Shown piece after piece: positions 8,113-16,389 of a DNA stretch of 44,418 bases. Origin of the DNA: a virus. The stretch covers positions 1 to 44,418 of the IMG/VR virus record IMGVR_UViG_3300032236_001091. One strand, 5' to 3'. The position numbers and the translations under genes are program-made. The first letter of the stretch is position 1; each line of letters starts with the position of its first letter. Below the pieces are notes generated by a model, which was given only the letters and a program-made list of their open reading frames with translations, ran no database searches and was not told the DNA's origin.

Positions 8113-8349
8113 ATGGGTATTCTGGGCGCAATCATCGCGGCCTTGAAAGCTCTGCCAGCGATTGAATCGTTGGTGGAGCGTTTTTTTGACGCTTGGCAGA
8201 AACACAGTGATGAGCAGTCACGAAAGGAAGCGATTGAACTCAAGGCCCAGAAAGACCGCGACGTTGACGCTGCTATTGATGGCCCTGTCGGGTTGCGCGA
8301 CAACGGGACCAGTGCTGCACAACAGCAAGCGACTGATCGAAAGACCTGA
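8113..8349 (+). CDS. Probable inner-membrane spanin partner (Rz-like)
   Basis: A 78-residue protein with a hydrophobic N-terminus (GILGAIIAALKALPAIESLV), a charged helical middle likely to form a coiled coil (about 28-52) and a polar tail. The o-spanin gene (8210-8443) starts inside it in another frame, the classic embedded Rz/Rz1 arrangement. The N-terminal segment is short and interrupted by Pro, so it is a weaker membrane anchor than usual for Rz. Calling it the inner-membrane partner rests mainly on this overlap. Confidence 0.55.
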   Translation: MGILGAIIAALKALPAIESLVERFFDAWQKHSDEQSRKEAIELKAQKDRDVDAAIDGPVGLRDNGTSAAQQQATDRKT

Positions 8350-8443
8350 TTTCGAGGCAGCAAAAAAGGCTGCCCCGGAGTGGGTCCGAGACAGCCTCAA
8401 GACAATCAACGATCTGGAATTGCAGATCCAGTTGTCGCGTTAG
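8210..8443 (+). CDS. Outer-membrane lipoprotein spanin (Rz1-like)
   Basis: A 77-residue protein with a basic N-terminus, a hydrophobic stretch and the lipobox LSGC at residues 26-29 (LTLLLMALSGCATTG), so a lipoprotein signal with lipidated Cys29. The mature part is about 49 residues. ATG 8210 overlaps the preceding gene by 140 bases in a different reading frame, as in Rz/Rz1 pairs, and implies a diderm host. Its 3' half also carries the opposite-strand scaffold terminator, so codons for AAKKAAPEWVRDSL serve two functions. Its stop overlaps the scaffold stop. Confidence 0.75.
   Translation: MSSHERKRLNSRPRKTATLTLLLMALSGCATTGPVLHNSKRLIERPDFEAAKKAAPEWVRDSLKTINDLELQIQLSR
8362..8397 (-). terminator. 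Terminator of minus-strand scaffold operon, inside o-spanin gene
   Basis: Read on the minus strand, AGGCTGTCTCGG (8397-8386) pairs with CCGGGGCAGCCT (8378-8367) to form a 12-bp stem (two G-U pairs) with a seven-base loop, followed by a T run (8367-8362). It lies 43 bases past the scaffold stop and entirely within the opposite-strand spanin coding region. Confidence 0.85.
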
Positions 8444-9606
8444 CCTCCGTTTCGAGCCTTCAAGAACTGCTTTACGAAGTCGTTCGCAGTGGCGTCCGGT
8501 CCATCGTTCACCGGAGATTTGCGTCCAGGTTCGCTGCTGGTGGACACCTTCGCATCCGAGTTCCTCAATTTGTTGAGTTCAGCCTGGAGCTTTCCGTTCA
8601 ATGCCATCTGGGCGTGAAGCAGTTCGCGGTACTTTGGAGCGGAAGCGGCCCATAGAGCGGCTTTGGCAAGGTCGGCCTCGTCGTTCTCCCCATTGAAGAT
8701 TTGACGCGCCAATTCAATGCGTCCATTAACCTCCTCGTTCCACGCGGCGTCGCCATCCTTGGGTTCAAACACTTCCAAAGCGCGAGCCGATTCCTTCACG
8801 GTGGCCCACGTCTTCTCAGACGCCATCTTTGCCGACATGGTTTGCTGCTCGGCTTCCTGCTGACGGGTCTGAATTACGCTCTCGTACCGAGTCTTGGCGT
8901 CGTTCAGTTCCTTGGATCGGTCGGTGCTGATTTCATCAATCCGAGCCATCAATGCTCCAACCTTGGCCTGCTTGGAAGGCGGCAACTCGGAAATGATGCG
9001 GTCGATCTGGGCATCGCGAGTGTCGTTTTGGGGAACGCGCAGGAGCTTGGACAACAATTCGCCCTGTTCGCCAGCCGACACCTTGATGAGTTCGTGCGTG
9101 GCCTCAATTCGGCTGTTGTACTTCTGCTGGAATTCCGGGTGCCGTTCAATGTCGAGAAGTCGAAGCTGCTCCGACAACGCCTTCTTCTCCTCCTCAATCA
9201 CCTTGAGCTTGTTGACGTATTCTTCGGTGGCGTTGGGGGCCTTCTTGAGGGCCTCAAGCTCCTGACGCACGGCATCGCGCTCGGCCTTCAGCTTCTTAAA
9301 TTCCTCGGCAGCCTTGGTGGACTTGATCGACGCGGGCACGTCGTCCGTCACGGAAGGAGGAGGTTCGACCTTAGTCAGATCGGGAACCTTGGTGGTGTCG
9401 ATCTTGGCGGCGGGTGCGGGCTTCGGATCGGCTACCGGTTCTGTCTTTGCCTTGGGTTTTTCATCCTGAACGATTGTTGCGCCGTTTTTCGAGGCGAACT
9501 CACGCAGTGAATCAAGGAAAGGACTAGGCCCTTCATTGTTTTGCGAATGAACGGGGATGGTGCCCGGATTAAGGGCTTCATGGGGCATGTCTGGGCTGTC
9601 GCTCAT
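8440..9606 (-). CDS. Scaffolding protein
   Basis: A 388-residue highly charged protein. It has a disordered Pro/Ala/Lys-rich N-terminal third and long heptad-like coiled coils (about 100-160, EEFKKLKAERDAVRQELEAL, and 215-270). It ends in a short basic region (NDFVKQFLKARNGG), the typical architecture of podovirus capsid scaffolds, whose basic tail contacts the capsid protein. It is the last gene of a minus-strand operon and starts with an ATGA overlap with the upstream gene. Its stop overlaps the convergent spanin stop. It is unusual in being far from, and opposite in strand to, the capsid gene. Confidence 0.8.
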   Translation of the reverse strand: MSDSPDMPHEALNPGTIPVHSQNNEGPSPFLDSLREFASKNGATIVQDEKPKAKTEPVADPKPAPAAKIDTTKVPDLTKVEPPPSVTDDVPASIKSTKAAEEFKKLKAERDAVRQELEALKKAPNATEEYVNKLKVIEEEKKALSEQLRLLDIERHPEFQQKYNSRIEATHELIKVSAGEQGELLSKLLRVPQNDTRDAQIDRIISELPPSKQAKVGALMARIDEISTDRSKELNDAKTRYESVIQTRQQEAEQQTMSAKMASEKTWATVKESARALEVFEPKDGDAAWNEEVNGRIELARQIFNGENDEADLAKAALWAASAPKYRELLHAQMALNGKLQAELNKLRNSDAKVSTSSEPGRKSPVNDGPDATANDFVKQFLKARNGG

Positions 9607-9968
9607 ACGGTATCAGGTACTTCAGTTGGATTTTCTGCGCTGTAAGTGAAAGTCGCTTCGACTTGCTGCTGTTGAACAATGTTCGCCAAATTCCTCAAGT
9701 TATCGAGGGCCATGGAATATCCCAACGCAAGGCCATAGTTGTAGGCGTAATCGGTGGGCTGTGTTCCGGCTCCTGGAATACCAATTGGCTTGGCATCCTC
9801 AATCACTCGCAAGGCAACTTGAAACGCTTGGCTGTTAATGGATCGACGTAGGCCAGCCATCAGTGGCTCGGATGACTGAAATTCATCTGGGCTAAGAGTC
9901 GGGATGTCGCGCTCGGTGGTAAATGAACGAGGTGCCCGCTTAAACCATCGAATCAGGTTTTTCTTCAT
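9603..9968 (-). CDS. Small head-region hypothetical protein
   Basis: A 121-residue protein with a basic N-terminus (MKKNLIRWFKRAPRSF), an IPGAGTQPTDYAYNYG segment and a helical ALGYSMALDNLRNLANIVQQ segment. It overlaps both neighbours by ATGA, so it is translationally coupled to the GH130-like gene and to scaffold. Small proteins directly before scaffold are common in podovirus head operons and are probably structural, but I recognise no named family. No membrane segment or catalytic motif is visible. Confidence 0.65.
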   Translation of the reverse strand: MKKNLIRWFKRAPRSFTTERDIPTLSPDEFQSSEPLMAGLRRSINSQAFQVALRVIEDAKPIGIPGAGTQPTDYAYNYGLALGYSMALDNLRNLANIVQQQQVEATFTYSAENPTEVPDTV

Positions 9969-11239
9969 GCTTTCGGTTTCAATTCAATGTTTTGTTGGAT
10001 CGCCGGAACGATTGCGAATTCGTCCACCTTGTTTTCCGGTTCATCGAGCTTGAAGCGTACAGGTCGAACCAATGATTTCACGTCAGCGTGTGGGATGGTG
10101 AGCTTCGCGCAATCCAAATCGTTGACGCCCAACACCACGGTCCATAGATCCGTTTTCTCGTCGTAGATCGCTCCGCCAGGGAACACAACGAGAGGAAGCA
10201 AGGGATACCAAGGATCTTTGTTGGAACCCGTCAGAAGGGGAAGGCTCGTCATCGAAGTGATTCGGAACGGAGCCTGCGGCTCAAACGAGTACACACCCAT
10301 GTGGTACCGGCGTTTCTCTAGGGTCCAAGGAAGGCTGGAATGGAAGAAGCTCCAATACTGACCATCAACCAAAACAGGAACGCTGCCGCCGCGAGGGTTG
10401 CCATGCTTCCAAAGAGGATTTGTCTCCCATGTTTCGTGCTTCTGTATAACGGACAAAGATCCGTCACACTGCAAAACCGTATGGGGATGCGTGTTGTAAA
10501 TGAAGTGCGGGGTTCCTCCATGCGGGAAAAATAGCCAGTTCTTTTCATGCCCCTCGTTGACAGTGGCCTGCATGAAATTCTTTCCATAGACGGGATCAAT
10601 TCGGAGAAGGCATTGAAGGTTTTGATCGAGTTGGAAGAACGCTTGGTGAGTGTAGGACTTTCTCCACACGAAGGACGAGACCGACAGCCAGATAGAATTC
10701 CCGACAGCCAAGACTCGCGGGTCTTCAAAGTGTTCTCCGACATGGTTTTCCTTGAGTGAAATGATTCGCTTCTGGCCCATCGGCTCCATCGTTTCCGGGT
10801 CCATTTCGAACGCGACGATGTCGTTATACTCCGAAAACTTGGTTCCTTCCTGTCCTCCACGATTGGAGTTTCGGCGCACAAACATGAACACGCGACCGTT
10901 TGCCAGCTTGCAAATCGACGGATTGAAATAGCAGACGTTTGGTTCCGGCTTGAGGTTGAAAATCTTGACCGGCCAGATTGTTTGTTCCGTGATAGATGGT
11001 ACGTCGTTTTTGGCGTGTTCCATGAGGTAATCTGCTGCGAATTGTGCTTTGTCGTAGAGGCTCAACCATTTGTCGCGGTCTTCAATCAATTCTGACTGAC
11101 GTTTTTCCCAGTGAGTTTCACGTTCTTCAATCAGTCGCTTTAGTTCACTGATTTCCTTAAGCTGTGCCGCGTAATCGTTGTTGATTCCTACGAAATTTTT
11201 CAAACTTCTCAATGCGAGATCGCGTATGATGTCGCGCAT
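9965..11239 (-). CDS. GH130-like five-bladed beta-propeller protein with N-terminal coiled coil
   Basis: A 424-residue protein. Residues 22-75 are a charged coiled coil. From about 95 it shows motifs of the five-bladed propeller clan that includes GH130 (and GH43/GH32): NPSICKLANGRVFMFVRR (106-123), FEDPR (171-175), EKNWLFFPHGGTPHFIYN (232-249) and NPRGGSVPVLVDGQYWSFFH (281-300). GH130 enzymes phosphorolyse or hydrolyse beta-mannosides, and related propellers accompany glycosyltransferase clusters. Substrate and activity cannot be read here. It sits two bases after a methyltransferase and overlaps a head gene by ATGA, within a glycan cassette. The coiled coil may tether it to the virion. Confidence 0.7.
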   Translation of the reverse strand: MRDIIRDLALRSLKNFVGINNDYAAQLKEISELKRLIEERETHWEKRQSELIEDRDKWLSLYDKAQFAADYLMEHAKNDVPSITEQTIWPVKIFNLKPEPNVCYFNPSICKLANGRVFMFVRRNSNRGGQEGTKFSEYNDIVAFEMDPETMEPMGQKRIISLKENHVGEHFEDPRVLAVGNSIWLSVSSFVWRKSYTHQAFFQLDQNLQCLLRIDPVYGKNFMQATVNEGHEKNWLFFPHGGTPHFIYNTHPHTVLQCDGSLSVIQKHETWETNPLWKHGNPRGGSVPVLVDGQYWSFFHSSLPWTLEKRRYHMGVYSFEPQAPFRITSMTSLPLLTGSNKDPWYPLLPLVVFPGGAIYDEKTDLWTVVLGVNDLDCAKLTIPHADVKSLVRPVRFKLDEPENKVDEFAIVPAIQQNIELKPKA

Positions 11240-11241
11240 AT

Positions 11242-11871
11242 TTATTTCTTGAGATAAACCGCATAGTGGCTTTCCGGCAGCTTTTCTTCACGCACCAAAA
11301 CGCACTGCCGTTCGATGAGTTTCTTTGCGGTCTGAGTCGATTCCCAGTCGTAATCGTCCATGAACAGCATTCCTCCGCTCTTAAGATACGGAAGCCACAA
11401 AACCACATCGGTGCTACTGGCCCATTCTGAATGATTGCCGTCAATGTGAAGGATGTCGATCTGATGCGTGTCGGCAGGCCAACCGCGCCATGCGGTCTGA
11501 GAAGATTGCCGGATCAATTCTGCGTGCTTGTTGAGAAGCCCGTTGTCGCTAAGGTGCTTCAAGGCTTCAGCAAAAATGGACTCCAAATTGACATCTTGCG
11601 ACCACCACTTCTTGTTCTCCTCATTTTCATCCACCAAGCAGTCGGCCACTGCCCAAGGATCAATACCCCAAACCTTGCCGGACCCGACATGCTCAAGTGC
11701 CATTGCCGTTGCGATAAGCGACTTACCGGCGAACACGCCAATTTCGACGCATATAGATGGCTTGGATGCGAGTACTGCCTCGGCTAGATCCAGGGCTTTT
11801 TTGGGGTCACACCACCCGTTCATTTTGGGCAGTTGATTGAGGATGCGAGCTTGAAGATCGGAGGGAATCAT
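11242..11871 (-). CDS. Class I SAM methyltransferase (Methyltransf_24 / TylF-like)
   Basis: A 209-residue protein with the SAM-binding motif CVEIGVFAGKS (41-51), GIDPW acidic residue (about 70), DILHIDGNHSEW (about 139-150) and GGMLFMDDYDW (about 166-176). This is the pattern of small-molecule or sugar O-methyltransferases related to TylF/CmcI. ATG 11871 is preferred because it is preceded by an A/C-rich leader (AAACAACAAG); an upstream TTG (11925) is less likely. It is divergent from the plus-strand glycosyltransferase with 65 bp between starts, so a bidirectional promoter is likely. It probably methylates a sugar made or moved by its neighbours. Confidence 0.8.
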   Translation of the reverse strand: MIPSDLQARILNQLPKMNGWCDPKKALDLAEAVLASKPSICVEIGVFAGKSLIATAMALEHVGSGKVWGIDPWAVADCLVDENEENKKWWSQDVNLESIFAEALKHLSDNGLLNKHAELIRQSSQTAWRGWPADTHQIDILHIDGNHSEWASSTDVVLWLPYLKSGGMLFMDDYDWESTQTAKKLIERQCVLVREEKLPESHYAVYLKK

Positions 11872-11936
11872 TGAATGATCTTGTTGTTTCGGAATCACAA
11901 TTCCCAGCAAGCCAACAAAAGTCAACTTAAGAAATC

Positions 11937-12851
11937 ATGGTCACAATCTGCTACATGACGAATCGGGAAGAGCCGCATATTGAGTGGTTTCTCGACTCTC
12001 TTCATCACCAAGGTTTCAAAGAAAAGATTCCCGATTCACAGCTTGTTGTGGTCGATTTCCATTGCCTGACTCGGCCCAAGCAATTCAAGGACTTGATGGC
12101 CAAGTTCAATGTGATTCATGTGCCTCCAAAGCCGTGCGTATGGCAGGGACAGCATCGACTGACAAAGGACAACTGGTTTGCCGCATCGAATGCTCGCAAC
12201 ACGGCCCTTTGCTTGGCTCCGGACGGTCACATTGTTTATTGCGACGACTTGAGCGTGTTGATGCCTGGATGGGTCGATGCAGTCGCGGAAGCCTCCAAGA
12301 CGGGTTTGATTACGCTCGGTGCTTACCGAAAGGTGTTTGAGCTTACCGTGGAACCTGTCACCGGAGTGGTTACGCATTACAAGGATAACCCGGCTGGATA
12401 TGACAATAGAAACGCGACTTCTGTTCCCATGTCATGCGCTGGTCAATGGCTTTACGGATGCTCATTGTGCGCCCCAGTTGGAACCTTGTTGGCCGTAAAC
12501 GGTTGGCCGGAAGCCCTATGCGACGGAATGGGGTTTGAGGACTGCATCATGGGAATCATGCTTGGCAACATTGGCGTACATTTCCAATACCATAAAGGAA
12601 TGATGACGTGGGAGTCCGAGGAGGGGCATGTTTCCAACATCAGATTTGAGAGAAAAGATTTCGGAAACTCTCCCGATGACAAAAGTCACGCTGTTTTGAA
12701 CACTGCACTTCGAAGCAAGTATCACCCAAACTATTTTGGCGAAGAAGGAATTTCGGGACTCAGGAAGCGAGTGCTTGCTGGAGAACCGTTTCCAGTCGTC
12801 GGAATCCCTGAACATGAATGGTACACCGGAACCCCTCTGAAATTTTTATGA
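11937..12851 (+). CDS. GT-A fold glycosyltransferase
   Basis: A 304-residue protein with features of inverting GT-A transferases: an N-terminal nucleotide-binding region (VTICYMTNREEPHIEWFLDS), ASNARNTAL (83-91), YCDDLSVLMPGW (101-112) as the DXD-like metal site, and GWPEALCDGMGFEDCIMG (189-206), with the acidic FED of the galactosyltransferase C-terminal motif. It would move a sugar from a nucleotide-sugar donor to an unknown acceptor. No membrane segment is present, so it acts in the cytoplasm. Its stop overlaps the FkbM start (ATGA), giving a two-gene operon opposite in strand to its neighbours. Confidence 0.8.
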   Translation: MVTICYMTNREEPHIEWFLDSLHHQGFKEKIPDSQLVVVDFHCLTRPKQFKDLMAKFNVIHVPPKPCVWQGQHRLTKDNWFAASNARNTALCLAPDGHIVYCDDLSVLMPGWVDAVAEASKTGLITLGAYRKVFELTVEPVTGVVTHYKDNPAGYDNRNATSVPMSCAGQWLYGCSLCAPVGTLLAVNGWPEALCDGMGFEDCIMGIMLGNIGVHFQYHKGMMTWESEEGHVSNIRFERKDFGNSPDDKSHAVLNTALRSKYHPNYFGEEGISGLRKRVLAGEPFPVVGIPEHEWYTGTPLKFL

Positions 12852-13531
12852 ACATTTATCCACTGTTTTCTGTAAGAAAAGATTCTGGTCAAAACAAGGT
12901 TTGCAAAATACTCACCATGGAAAGTGGTGTGGCATTTGACATCGGAGCAAACAACGGAGGTTTTGTTTACGATTTCATCAATCGTTTTGAAGAGGTTCAT
13001 GCGTTCGAACCCGTACAAGACCAATTTGATCTGCTTTCAAAAATCAACAGCCCAAAGCTGATTGCAAATCGAGTGGCTATCTCCAGCAAGCCTGGAAAAC
13101 TTGAGAACGTAAACGTGTTCAACACTTGGAGCCTGTTGCCAAACACTTGCTTAACCGTCGATAAGGCAATCGACTATTCTCAAAAGGAATCGTTTTCGGT
13201 CGATGTCATCACCCTTGATGACTACTGCAAATCAAACTCGGTCTTGCCCGATTACATCAAACTCGATGTGGATGGATATGAGCCGTTTGCGTTGGAAGGA
13301 GCAATCGACACGCTCAATAAAACCAAGTGCCCGATTTACATGGAATACAGCTATCTTCCGGAACGGTTTTTCAACTATCCGAAAGAGAAGTTCGTGAAAT
13401 TTATTTACGATTTGGGATACCAAGCCCATTCCATTGACGGAATGTATTGTGCAGAAAATCCCGAAAAGATGCTGGAATGCTACCCGCACCACACCAGTTA
13501 CGATGTGATGCTGGTTCACGTTGATTACTGA
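12848..13531 (+). CDS. FkbM-family methyltransferase
   Basis: A 227-residue protein with AFDIGANNGGF (29-39, SAM motif I), HAFEPVQDQF (51-60), VDVITLDDYC (118-127) and IKLDVDGYEPFALEG (137-151), the signature order of FkbM O-methyltransferases that often modify sugars or lipopolysaccharide. ATG 12848 overlaps the glycosyltransferase stop (ATGA) and is preferred over an in-frame GTG at 12818. It is more AT-rich than the flanking head genes, consistent with separate acquisition. Its stop overlaps the convergent portal stop by seven bases. Confidence 0.85.
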   Translation: MNIYPLFSVRKDSGQNKVCKILTMESGVAFDIGANNGGFVYDFINRFEEVHAFEPVQDQFDLLSKINSPKLIANRVAISSKPGKLENVNVFNTWSLLPNTCLTVDKAIDYSQKESFSVDVITLDDYCKSNSVLPDYIKLDVDGYEPFALEGAIDTLNKTKCPIYMEYSYLPERFFNYPKEKFVKFIYDLGYQAHSIDGMYCAENPEKMLECYPHHTSYDVMLVHVDY

Positions 13532-15783
13532 CCCTGCTGCCGGTTGATGTCGGCAGCCGCTTGAGCGTTGGACCGGTTGATGTCCGCCGTTGTCTTGGCG
13601 ATCTTGGCTTGAGAATCGACCTGAGCCTTTGCCGCCTTGCGCTGCATTTCGGCCATGGCAAGTTGGTTCTCTCGCATGATCTGTTGCTGAGTCTGCGCGG
13701 CAAGGATTGCGGTCTTGGGATCTTGACCGGACTGGATCGCTTGAGCCTGACGCATCTGAGACTGAGCCTGAGCCTGTTCCTGAACGTGGGAGGCCAGTTC
13801 CTGAACAACCTTGTCCATTTCCTGAAGCTGCTGGGCAAACATTTTGACCATGTTGGCCTGGATCGGATTGTTCTGCATCTTCTGAAGATGTTGAGAAACG
13901 TGCTGCTCGATTCCCTGAAGGAACAACAAGACCTCCTGCGGGTTTCCGCCCTGCTGAAGACTATTCGCAGCCTCGGTCGCCGCCTGAAGATGAATCGTGC
14001 AATGGACCGGGTGGTTCTGAGTGTCGGTGACAATCGCCGGATTGCCGGTGTGGATTGACGTGTGTTCCAAAGTGGCAAGAGCGACCTGATCTTGGGTCTT
14101 GGCGTCGGTCTGGCCCTGCGGAACGTACCGATTGACCATTTGCTGGCCCACAAGGGAGGCAACGTAATCGGACAGAAGGTTCTGTTGGCCACTGGACGGG
14201 ATCATTCCAGCGATGTTCAAGAGAGATCCGAGAACCTGCTGTTTAACGAACTGGGAACCCTGTCCAACGGTTCTGGTGGCCTGAACGTAGTCGATGTCCA
14301 GCAATGCCTGCTTGGGCACACCTCGATCAATACAACGCTTCTGGAACGCAATCGCGTCATCCCAATCCTTATCGACGTTGGGAGGCAAATTGAGATTGGT
14401 GGCTCGCCGATACTTCTCCTCAAACAACCGATCAAGCTGTTCGTAATACCGGTTAAGCTGAGTCTTACCGAGGGCCGATTGCTGCGAAATGATTGCCTGA
14501 ATTTCCGTCGCCGTGCGCGGATTCCCTTGAGGCTTGGTAAGCGTTTGCCGGTACTGGGCTGTATTACCCTGTATCACACCATCCAACGACGACATTGCCG
14601 CCATGGGGGCATCCAGCACGCCGGAAATGTTGGTCTGAACAACTTCGTAATCGGGAGGCAGGATGGAATACGGCCCCATCTGAACCACGCTCGTCTTGTT
14701 CAGCGCATTCGGACTCGTCGGCTTGAACATGATCTGCGTCCGAGCAAACGCCGCATCGAACGTAGAGCACCACAAGCGATTCTTCAGTTCCATCGCCTGA
14801 TACATCTTGATGCCAAGCCCCTTCACGCCGTGGTGCGTGCCGTCTCCACGGTCGTAGTACATGGGGTGGATTACCGAATCCCAGGATTCAAATCGGCGCA
14901 GCTTGGAATACAGGAAGACCTGCGTGTTGCGCTCGTCGATGATCCGGTGGCTGATCTTGCCATCGAATTCCTTGTAGAGCACATGCGTAGCGAGAACGAC
15001 ATCGCACCGGGCTGAATAGCTGATGTTGTTGTCGCGAAGCTGCTGCTGAACGTATTCCCAGTTCCATTGGGTTCCGCGTCGGTAAGGTTCGGGCATCGCG
15101 TCCATGATGGACCGCTTGCACGCCTCGACATCCCAGCCGCTAGCTTCAGCCGCGTCCTCGTTCTGAATCTTCTGGTAAAGCTCGTCCACGCCCATTTTGA
15201 CGCGGACCATTGCCACTTTCCAATCGGACGTATTCGACTTGGTTCCATCCGGAACGAGAAGCTCGGTGGCCATGATCGCCTTGCACTTCCAGTTCGTGGC
15301 ATCCTCAAACACCATGGGGCCGATGCCAATCAGCACCATTTCGCGCTGAGACAACTGCATGAGGTAATCGAAGTCTCGGTCCCCTTTCTGAAGTCGATCA
15401 AACTCCTCGGTAATGATTCCAGACCACTCCTGGATCTTGGCTTCGTCACTTCCATACTTGGTTCGAACGGTGGCGTAGCTCGGAACTTCGGCAAACACGT
15501 CGTAGAAGTTGCCAGTCGCCTGACCAAGGAACGCTTCGGACTCGCGAAAGTTGACGTTGGTTCGGAATGCTTGTCCGTTCTTTCGGAGTTCGGCGGGGCT
15601 GTACGGCTGGTTTCCATCAATCAGGCCACGAAGGCGCGACCGAGTGCTGTTACGCATCGCATCGGCGTAAAGCATCTGATTGAGCATCTGAGACGCTTCC
15701 TGAGCATCCTTAAGGCGCGTCTCCGGTGCGGAGCCGTCCTTATTAAGATTCTCAAGTCGAATTGCCGTTACTGATCCGATCAT
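13525..15783 (-). CDS. Portal protein (podovirus type)
   Basis: A 752-residue protein with the size and composition of large podovirus portals. The alpha/beta N-terminal two-thirds (wing and clip) includes NGQAFRTNVNFRESEAFLGQ (about 69-88) and NPRTATEIQAI (about 420). The C-terminal 190 residues are a long Gln/Ala-rich helical barrel (QEQAQAQSQMRQAQAIQSGQ and beyond). The dodecameric portal forms the DNA entry and exit channel and docks the terminase and tail. It begins three bases after the Cys-rich gene and lies downstream of the large terminase in the same operon. Its end carries an inverted repeat (13536-13557). Confidence 0.85.
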   Translation of the reverse strand: MIGSVTAIRLENLNKDGSAPETRLKDAQEASQMLNQMLYADAMRNSTRSRLRGLIDGNQPYSPAELRKNGQAFRTNVNFRESEAFLGQATGNFYDVFAEVPSYATVRTKYGSDEAKIQEWSGIITEEFDRLQKGDRDFDYLMQLSQREMVLIGIGPMVFEDATNWKCKAIMATELLVPDGTKSNTSDWKVAMVRVKMGVDELYQKIQNEDAAEASGWDVEACKRSIMDAMPEPYRRGTQWNWEYVQQQLRDNNISYSARCDVVLATHVLYKEFDGKISHRIIDERNTQVFLYSKLRRFESWDSVIHPMYYDRGDGTHHGVKGLGIKMYQAMELKNRLWCSTFDAAFARTQIMFKPTSPNALNKTSVVQMGPYSILPPDYEVVQTNISGVLDAPMAAMSSLDGVIQGNTAQYRQTLTKPQGNPRTATEIQAIISQQSALGKTQLNRYYEQLDRLFEEKYRRATNLNLPPNVDKDWDDAIAFQKRCIDRGVPKQALLDIDYVQATRTVGQGSQFVKQQVLGSLLNIAGMIPSSGQQNLLSDYVASLVGQQMVNRYVPQGQTDAKTQDQVALATLEHTSIHTGNPAIVTDTQNHPVHCTIHLQAATEAANSLQQGGNPQEVLLFLQGIEQHVSQHLQKMQNNPIQANMVKMFAQQLQEMDKVVQELASHVQEQAQAQSQMRQAQAIQSGQDPKTAILAAQTQQQIMRENQLAMAEMQRKAAKAQVDSQAKIAKTTADINRSNAQAAADINRQQGQ
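13536..13557. other. Inverted repeat at convergent FkbM/portal ends
   Basis: GCTGCCG (13536-13542) pairs perfectly with CGGCAGC (13551-13557) around an eight-base loop, just past the FkbM stop and inside the last codons of portal. There is no T run on either strand, so it is not a classic terminator. It could still pause or stabilise the convergent 3' ends. Confidence 0.4.
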
Positions 15784-15786
15784 AAA

Positions 15787-16389
15787 TTATTGTGCCTTTT
15801 TCCAGCAGTAATCGGGAAGATCACTGTTTTCTTTAGGGTCCGTGAATTTCTGCAAAGTTGAAAGCGGAAACCAAACCATAGCATTGATAAAGCACCCGCA
15901 GAATTTGCAACTCATCAACTGACTATCGTATTGAGTTTTTCCAGCCCGAGTCAGTGCCGTAATGGATTCCTTGAGCAACCTGCTATTGCATCCCAAGCAC
16001 CCGTCTGGCTGAACATTGAACGGGCAGGTCGAGCAAATTTGAGCGCGACGATCCGCTTCCGTTTGATCCACCTTTTCGCCGGAAATCATGGCGTCGAACA
16101 TGGTTTTTGAGAACCGAATCACATCGGTTAACTGCCAAGCCTTAATTACTCCACGCGCCACGGCATTCGGCACATTGTCATAACTGCACTCAGCGTATGT
16201 CTGGCAAGCGTAGGCCAGAATGATGTTCTCAAGATCGGCAGGAACACGAAGGTTGTTGGCCCGATAATGATTGGCGGCCTCGGTCACCAACGCCTCAAAA
16301 GTGCCACCGTTGACAATGATGCCATTCTCAGGAATGCGATACGTCCATCCCCCCCTCGGACCAAAATGTGCGTTCAGGAGCTTCCACAT
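15787..16389 (-). CDS. Cys-rich putative zinc-binding protein between terminase and portal
   Basis: A 200-residue protein with a helical N-terminal two-thirds and a C-terminal cysteine cluster: C119-x2-C122-x8-C131-x2-C134, C161-x2-C164-x-C166 and C195. The paired spacing suggests two zinc or iron-sulphur sites. The ATG at 16389 lies 62 bases inside the terminase gene in another frame, and no better in-frame start exists nearby. It sits three bases before portal, so it is translated with the packaging genes. It may be a packaging or head-completion factor; no named family is assigned. Confidence 0.7.
   Translation of the reverse strand: MWKLLNAHFGPRGGWTYRIPENGIIVNGGTFEALVTEAANHYRANNLRVPADLENIILAYACQTYAECSYDNVPNAVARGVIKAWQLTDVIRFSKTMFDAMISGEKVDQTEADRRAQICSTCPFNVQPDGCLGCNSRLLKESITALTRAGKTQYDSQLMSCKFCGCFINAMVWFPLSTLQKFTDPKENSDLPDYCWKKAQ

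Noticed and set aside
8701-9510. 269-codon plus-strand frame
   Set aside because: Antisense to scaffold, Leu/Arg-rich low-complexity translation with no start signal.
11920-11925. TTGACT as a -35 box between divergent glycan genes
   Set aside because: No convincing -10 lies at the right spacing; only a general divergent promoter region can be claimed.
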